Shown here piece by piece: positions 6,152 through 8,507 of a stretch of DNA of 8,507 nucleotides. The translations under genes and the position numbers were made by a program. This stretch comes from Kordiimonadaceae bacterium (GTDB taxonomy: Bacteria > Pseudomonadota > Alphaproteobacteria > Sphingomonadales > Kordiimonadaceae), in contig JAESTR010000055.1 of NCBI GenBank assembly GCA_016763495.1, forward strand, positions 1 to 8,507. The letters run 5' to 3'. Each line of letters starts with the position of its first letter. Positions within the stretch are counted from its first letter, which is position 1. Below the pieces are notes generated by a model. That model was not told the DNA's origin, searched no databases, and saw only the letters and a list, made by a program, of their open reading frames with translations.

Positions 6152-7048
6152 TTAAGGCCATTTGGCCTCAGGCGGTAGCGACATTAAAATAGCATCGACA
6201 TTGCCGCCTGTTTTTAAGCCGAATGTCGTGCCTCTGTCATACACAAGGTTAAATTCGGCATAATAACCACGATATTCTAGCTGCGTCTCGCGCTCCTCAG
6301 GTGTCCAGCTTTTGTTCATATGCTGGCGCACAAGCGCGGGGTATACCTCATTAAATGTACGGCCAACATCTTGGGTGAAGGCAAAATCAGCGTCCCAGTC
6401 GCCTGTGTTGAGCTGATCATAAAATATACCACCTTGGCCGCGCGCCCGGTTGCGATGTTTAATATAGAAATACTCGTCGCACCATTTTTTGAACTTTGTG
6501 TAATAGTCTGGGTCATGCCGGTCGCAGCATTCTTGGAACGCCGAATGGAATTGTGCTGTATCTTCATCGGTCGGCAACGGGGCATTTAGGTCTCCACCCC
6601 CACCAAACCAAGCTTTGGTTGTGACGATGAAGCGCGTGTTCATGTGCACAGCTGGTACCTTGGGGCTGTTCATATGCGCGACAAGAGAAATGCCCATGGC
6701 GGAAAAACGAGGATCTTCATCGGCACCCGGGATGTTTTTCCTGAATTCTTCGGTAAATGTGCCGTGCACCCTTGAGATGTTCACGCCAACTTTTTCAAAC
6801 ACACGACCACCGCGCATAACAGACATTGTGCCGCCCCCGCCTTCGCCGCCCCCGCCTTCGCCGCCATCGTCTTGGTTCTCTCGGTCCCAGGTCGTGCGAA
6901 CAAAACGCCCGGCTTCGCGGCCAGCCATAGGGCCTTCATTGTCATCTTCTATAGCTTCAAAGCTGTCACAGATTTGATCCCGGAGGTCTTTGAACCAAGC
7001 TGCTGCTTTTGTTTTTTTGTCTTCAATATTTTTGTCGGCACTATTCAA
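6152..7048 (-). CDS. hemF: Oxygen-dependent coproporphyrinogen III oxidase
   Basis: This 298-residue cytoplasmic enzyme oxidatively decarboxylates two propionates of coproporphyrinogen III to vinyl groups, giving protoporphyrinogen IX in haem synthesis, and needs O2. Recognisable blocks are [18 protein letters not shown] (75-92), the signature [16 protein letters not shown] (125-140), [13 protein letters not shown] (147-159), [13 protein letters not shown] (202-214) and [19 protein letters not shown] (270-288). The glycine-rich segment at 62-73 is enlarged by a tandem repeat. The C-terminus stops at LPPEAKWP, shorter than the E. coli enzyme; as far as I recall short ends also occur in alphaproteobacterial HemF. 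The start is a TTG (7046-7048): AGAGGA lies 8-9 bases before it, there is an in-frame stop at 7067-7069, and no in-frame ATG or GTG lies between. It sits 75 bases after trmL and 22 before yqaA. Confidence 0.95.
   Translation of the reverse strand: MNSADKNIEDKKTKAAAWFKDLRDQICDSFEAIEDDNEGPMAGREAGRFVRTTWDRENQDDGGEGGGGEGGGGTMSVMRGGRVFEKVGVNISRVHGTFTEEFRKNIPGADEDPRFSAMGISLVAHMNSPKVPAVHMNTRFIVTTKAWFGGGGDLNAPLPTDEDTAQFHSAFQECCDRHDPDYYTKFKKWCDEYFYIKHRNRARGQGGIFYDQLNTGDWDADFAFTQDVGRTFNEVYPALVRQHMNKSWTPEERETQLEYRGYYAEFNLVYDRGTTFGLKTGGNVDAILMSLPPEAKWP
6831..6865. repeat. 15-bp tandem repeat inside hemF (2.3 copies)
   Basis: The 15-base unit CCGCCCCCGCCTTCG occurs at 6831-6845 and again, identical, at 6846-6860, followed by a third partial start CCGCC (6861-6865). 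On the coding strand each unit encodes part of a GGEGGGG pattern, so the repeat lengthens a glycine loop by five residues per copy without breaking the frame. Confidence 0.9.
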
Positions 7049-7123
7049 GGGGATATTCCTCTGTCGCTATAGTATTAAAATCGAGTAAGAATCTTAAAAA
7101 TTCGTTATCCGTATTTTTCTGGC

Positions 7124-7585
7124 TCAATCTGCGGGCCATCCAGAAGTTTGTCGTAAGCCTTCGCCCAGCACCATGGCCATAGATACCGCAACATTAAGCG
7201 ATCGTACATCTTTTGACATAGGCACAGTGACGCAGGCGTCGGCTGTATCATGCACGGTTTGCGGCGCACCACTAGATTCGCTACCAACAAGCAGTATGTC
7301 GCTCGGCCGAAATTCAAATTCAGTGTAAGGAATCGCAGCTTTGGTTGATAACAATATTAGTCTGCGTTCTCGGGTTTTTACCCATTCCATAAAGGCTGTC
7401 CAGTCTAGATGGTGATGCAACTCAACAAAGTCGGCATAGTCCATCGCGTAGCGCCGTAGGGCACGTTTAGAGAAAGGGAAACCGCAGGGTTCAATCACAT
7501 GAACAGGGGTTTTCATGCAGGCGCCAAGCCGTAACAATGTGCCGGTATTCGGTGGCTGATCGGGTTGGTAAAGAGCTATATCCAT
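7124..7585 (-). CDS. trmL: tRNA (cytidine(34)-2'-O)-methyltransferase
   Basis: This 153-residue SPOUT (SpoU) methyltransferase should 2'-O-methylate the wobble nucleotide (C34 or cmnm5U34) of tRNA-Leu isoacceptors, using S-adenosylmethionine. From the chosen start the protein begins MDIALYQPDQPPNTGTLLRL, the usual TrmL N-terminus with the catalytic-region Asn (motif 1). The knotted SAM site is visible in LLVGSESSGAP and in VTVPMSKDVRSLNVAVSMAMVLGE near the C-terminus (motifs 2 and 3). Length is typical for TrmL. An upstream in-frame ATG (7627) would add 14 residues not usual in the family and has no ribosome site. The ATG at 7585 has AGGGT about 8 bases before it. It is first in the minus-strand group trmL-hemF-yqaA and divergent from petA. 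Confidence 0.92.
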   Translation of the reverse strand: MDIALYQPDQPPNTGTLLRLGACMKTPVHVIEPCGFPFSKRALRRYAMDYADFVELHHHLDWTAFMEWVKTRERRLILLSTKAAIPYTEFEFRPSDILLVGSESSGAPQTVHDTADACVTVPMSKDVRSLNVAVSMAMVLGEGLRQTSGWPAD

Positions 7586-7881
7586 GGCGCGGACCCTATA
7601 GTCTTCAACCCAGTGATTCAATGGCAAGCGTAAGTACTATAAAAAATTAACCCATTTATTTTAATCTAACGCGCATAAAGACTTGCCTCTTGGGCCTTCG
7701 GCGACTAAACCAAACCTTATCGCTTCGGGACCGAAAGGTGCTAAGTGGTTGGGATTGGTTGGTTGTTTGAATGATGCGACTTCGTGACGCATTCGTTCTG
7801 AACGCCAAGACATCTAGTATATGGGCGAGCAGATGTAGGACTGTTGACCTAAATATATAGGTTCCTGTCAGGAAAAATTTA
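7586..7881. other. Divergent intergenic region between trmL and petA
   Basis: The 296 bases between these two divergent starts must carry the promoters for trmL-hemF and for the bc1 operon. I see no gene, tRNA or clear terminator. The part next to trmL (about 7635-7670) is AT-rich; 7690-7805 is richer in GC and contains short hairpin-prone words such as CGTTCTGAACG (7794-7804) and the G-tract run GGTTGGGATTGGTTGG (7747-7762). The part next to petA carries two adjacent inverted repeats, listed separately. No promoter pair met both box quality and spacing well enough to call. Confidence 0.5.
7847..7874 (+). promoter_or_regulatory. Adjacent inverted repeats ahead of petA, the second covering its ribosome site
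   Basis: ACCTA-N6-TAGGT (7847-7862) is followed at once by the odd palindrome TTCCTG-T-CAGGAA (7862-7874). The right arm of the second contains AGGA (7870-7873), the only Shine-Dalgarno candidate for petA, 8 bases before its ATG. As RNA it could form a 5-base stem with a 3-base loop that hides the ribosome site; as DNA either repeat could be an operator. Both readings are inference from symmetry. Confidence 0.4.
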
Positions 7882-8433
7882 ATGAGCGCTATCAAAGATA
7901 CACATGACGGTGAAGAAGCCACAAGGCGTGACTTTCTTCATATCGCTGCAGCCGGCGGTGCCGGTATAGGGACAATAATGGCTATGTGGCCATTTGTTCA
8001 CCAAATGAACCCGGCGGCTGACACGCTTGCCCTTTCCACAGTTGAAATCGACATCAGCAGCATTGCTGAGGGCGAAGCTATTGTGGTGAAGTGGCGCGGT
8101 AAGCCAATTTTCATTCGCCACCGGACAGCTGCTGAAATTGCAGATGCTCGTAAAGTGGATGTCACATCACTAGTTCATAAAGAAACAGATGATGAGCGTA
8201 TCACAGCAGGTAAAGAAGCCTGGCTTATCCTTATTGGTACATGTACCCACCTTGGCTGTGTGCCTCTTGGGTCCAAGTCTGGTGATGATAAAGGCGAGTT
8301 TGGCGGGTGGTTCTGCCCTTGCCACGGCTCGCACTATGATACCTCAGGCCGTATCAGGAAAGGCCCGGCTCCTCGCAACTTGGAGATTCCGGACTATACT
8401 TTCCTTAGTGATACACTGATTAAGATAGGGTAA
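7882..8433 (+). CDS. petA: Ubiquinol-cytochrome c reductase iron-sulfur (Rieske) subunit
   Basis: This 183-residue protein is the Rieske subunit of the cytochrome bc1 complex. It takes an electron from ubiquinol at the Qo site and passes it to cytochrome c1. A twin-arginine signal (TRRDFLHIA, Arg15-Arg16) leads into an uncleaved membrane anchor at about 20-40, as expected for Tat-exported Rieske proteins. The periplasmic domain carries both cluster boxes: CTHLGC (Cys121, His123, disulfide Cys126) and CPCHGSHYD (Cys145, disulfide Cys147, His148). All four 2Fe-2S ligands and the disulfide pair are present, followed by GPAPRNLEIP near the C-terminus. Length is normal. The ATG at 7882 has AGGA 8 bases upstream inside an inverted repeat. 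petB follows after 11 bases, as in the usual petABC operon. Confidence 0.97.
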   Translation: MSAIKDTHDGEEATRRDFLHIAAAGGAGIGTIMAMWPFVHQMNPAADTLALSTVEIDISSIAEGEAIVVKWRGKPIFIRHRTAAEIADARKVDVTSLVHKETDDERITAGKEAWLILIGTCTHLGCVPLGSKSGDDKGEFGGWFCPCHGSHYDTSGRIRKGPAPRNLEIPDYTFLSDTLIKIG

Positions 8434-8444
8434 GGGGAACGATC

Positions 8445-8507
8445 ATGGCTGAATGGGAAGCTGTAAAACCCGAAAATAAAGCACTTGGTTGGTTCGAAGA
8501 ACGCCTA
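8445..8507 (+). CDS. petB: Cytochrome b of the bc1 complex, N-terminal start only (partial)
   Basis: An ATG at 8445 begins 11 bases after the petA stop, with AGGGGAA (8433-8439) as a well-placed ribosome site. Only 21 residues are visible before the window ends, finishing in ALGWFEERL, which matches the usual start of alphaproteobacterial cytochrome b, where a Trp and an E/DERL motif precede the first helix. The product should be the membrane subunit that binds two b haems and both quinone sites. The identification rests on this short motif plus the position directly after petA. Confidence 0.9.
   Translation, partial: MAEWEAVKPENKALGWFEERL

Noticed and set aside
6152..6175. Possible C-terminal truncation of HemF
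   Set aside because: The protein is shorter at this end than the E. coli form, but total length is normal and I recall similar short ends in alphaproteobacterial members; no continuing homologous sequence is seen in other frames.
6615..6977. 120-residue plus-strand frame with a proline-rich run
   Set aside because: It is the antisense shadow of hemF; the prolines come from reading the glycine repeat on the opposite strand.
7747..7762. G-quadruplex-like run GGTTGGGATTGGTTGG
   Set aside because: Only two-G tracts; such words are common by chance and usually weakly stable, so it is not listed as a feature.
7656..7922. 88-residue minus-strand open frame upstream of and overlapping petA
   Set aside because: Overlaps the well-supported petA start on the other strand and has no recognisable domain or ribosome site.

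Overview
The window reads as a piece of core chromosome from an alphaproteobacterium, with base composition close to even by eye. Three things point there: the ordered cluster DUF1285 – CoA pyrophosphatase – DUF6111 – CCA-adding enzyme, the start of a petAB(C) cytochrome bc1 operon with trmL and hemF transcribed away from it, and a GroEL ending in the Gly/Met-rich tail. I do not assign a genus.

Layout, left to right. Positions 1-99 hold the last codons of groEL, followed by a strong terminator that can work in both directions. On the minus strand, 193-1358 contains a glycosyltransferase of about 388 residues that is split into two frames by a one-base discrepancy near 960-980. A non-coding stretch of about 330 bases follows. 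On the plus strand come a stand-alone GNAT acetyltransferase (1696-2226) and then a compact four-gene operon (2347-5054): DUF1285, Nudix CoA pyrophosphatase, DUF6111 membrane protein and CCA tRNA nucleotidyltransferase. Its first three genes overlap by 1 to 4 bases and the fourth follows after 10. Its end overlaps, tail to tail, a minus-strand block: a secreted SYLF (YSC84-like) protein, a YqaA-type membrane protein, oxygen-dependent coproporphyrinogen oxidase HemF and the tRNA wobble methyltransferase TrmL. A 296-base gap separates trmL from the divergent petA (Rieske protein) and the first 21 codons of petB at the right edge.

Functionally the region mixes housekeeping roles: protein folding, tRNA maturation (CCA end and wobble 2'-O-methylation), nucleotide/CoA clean-up, haem synthesis and respiration. 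HemF makes a haem precursor and the bc1 complex needs haem for cytochromes b and c1, so their neighbourhood is sensible, although they are divergently transcribed.

I found no CRISPR array, transposon, phage, tRNA or recognisable new defence or biosynthetic system. The points most worth a second look are the split glycosyltransferase, the 15-bp tandem repeat that expands the glycine loop of HemF, the paired inverted repeats over the petA translation start region, and the linkage of two uncharacterised families (DUF1285, DUF6111) to a CoA hydrolase and the CCA enzyme.
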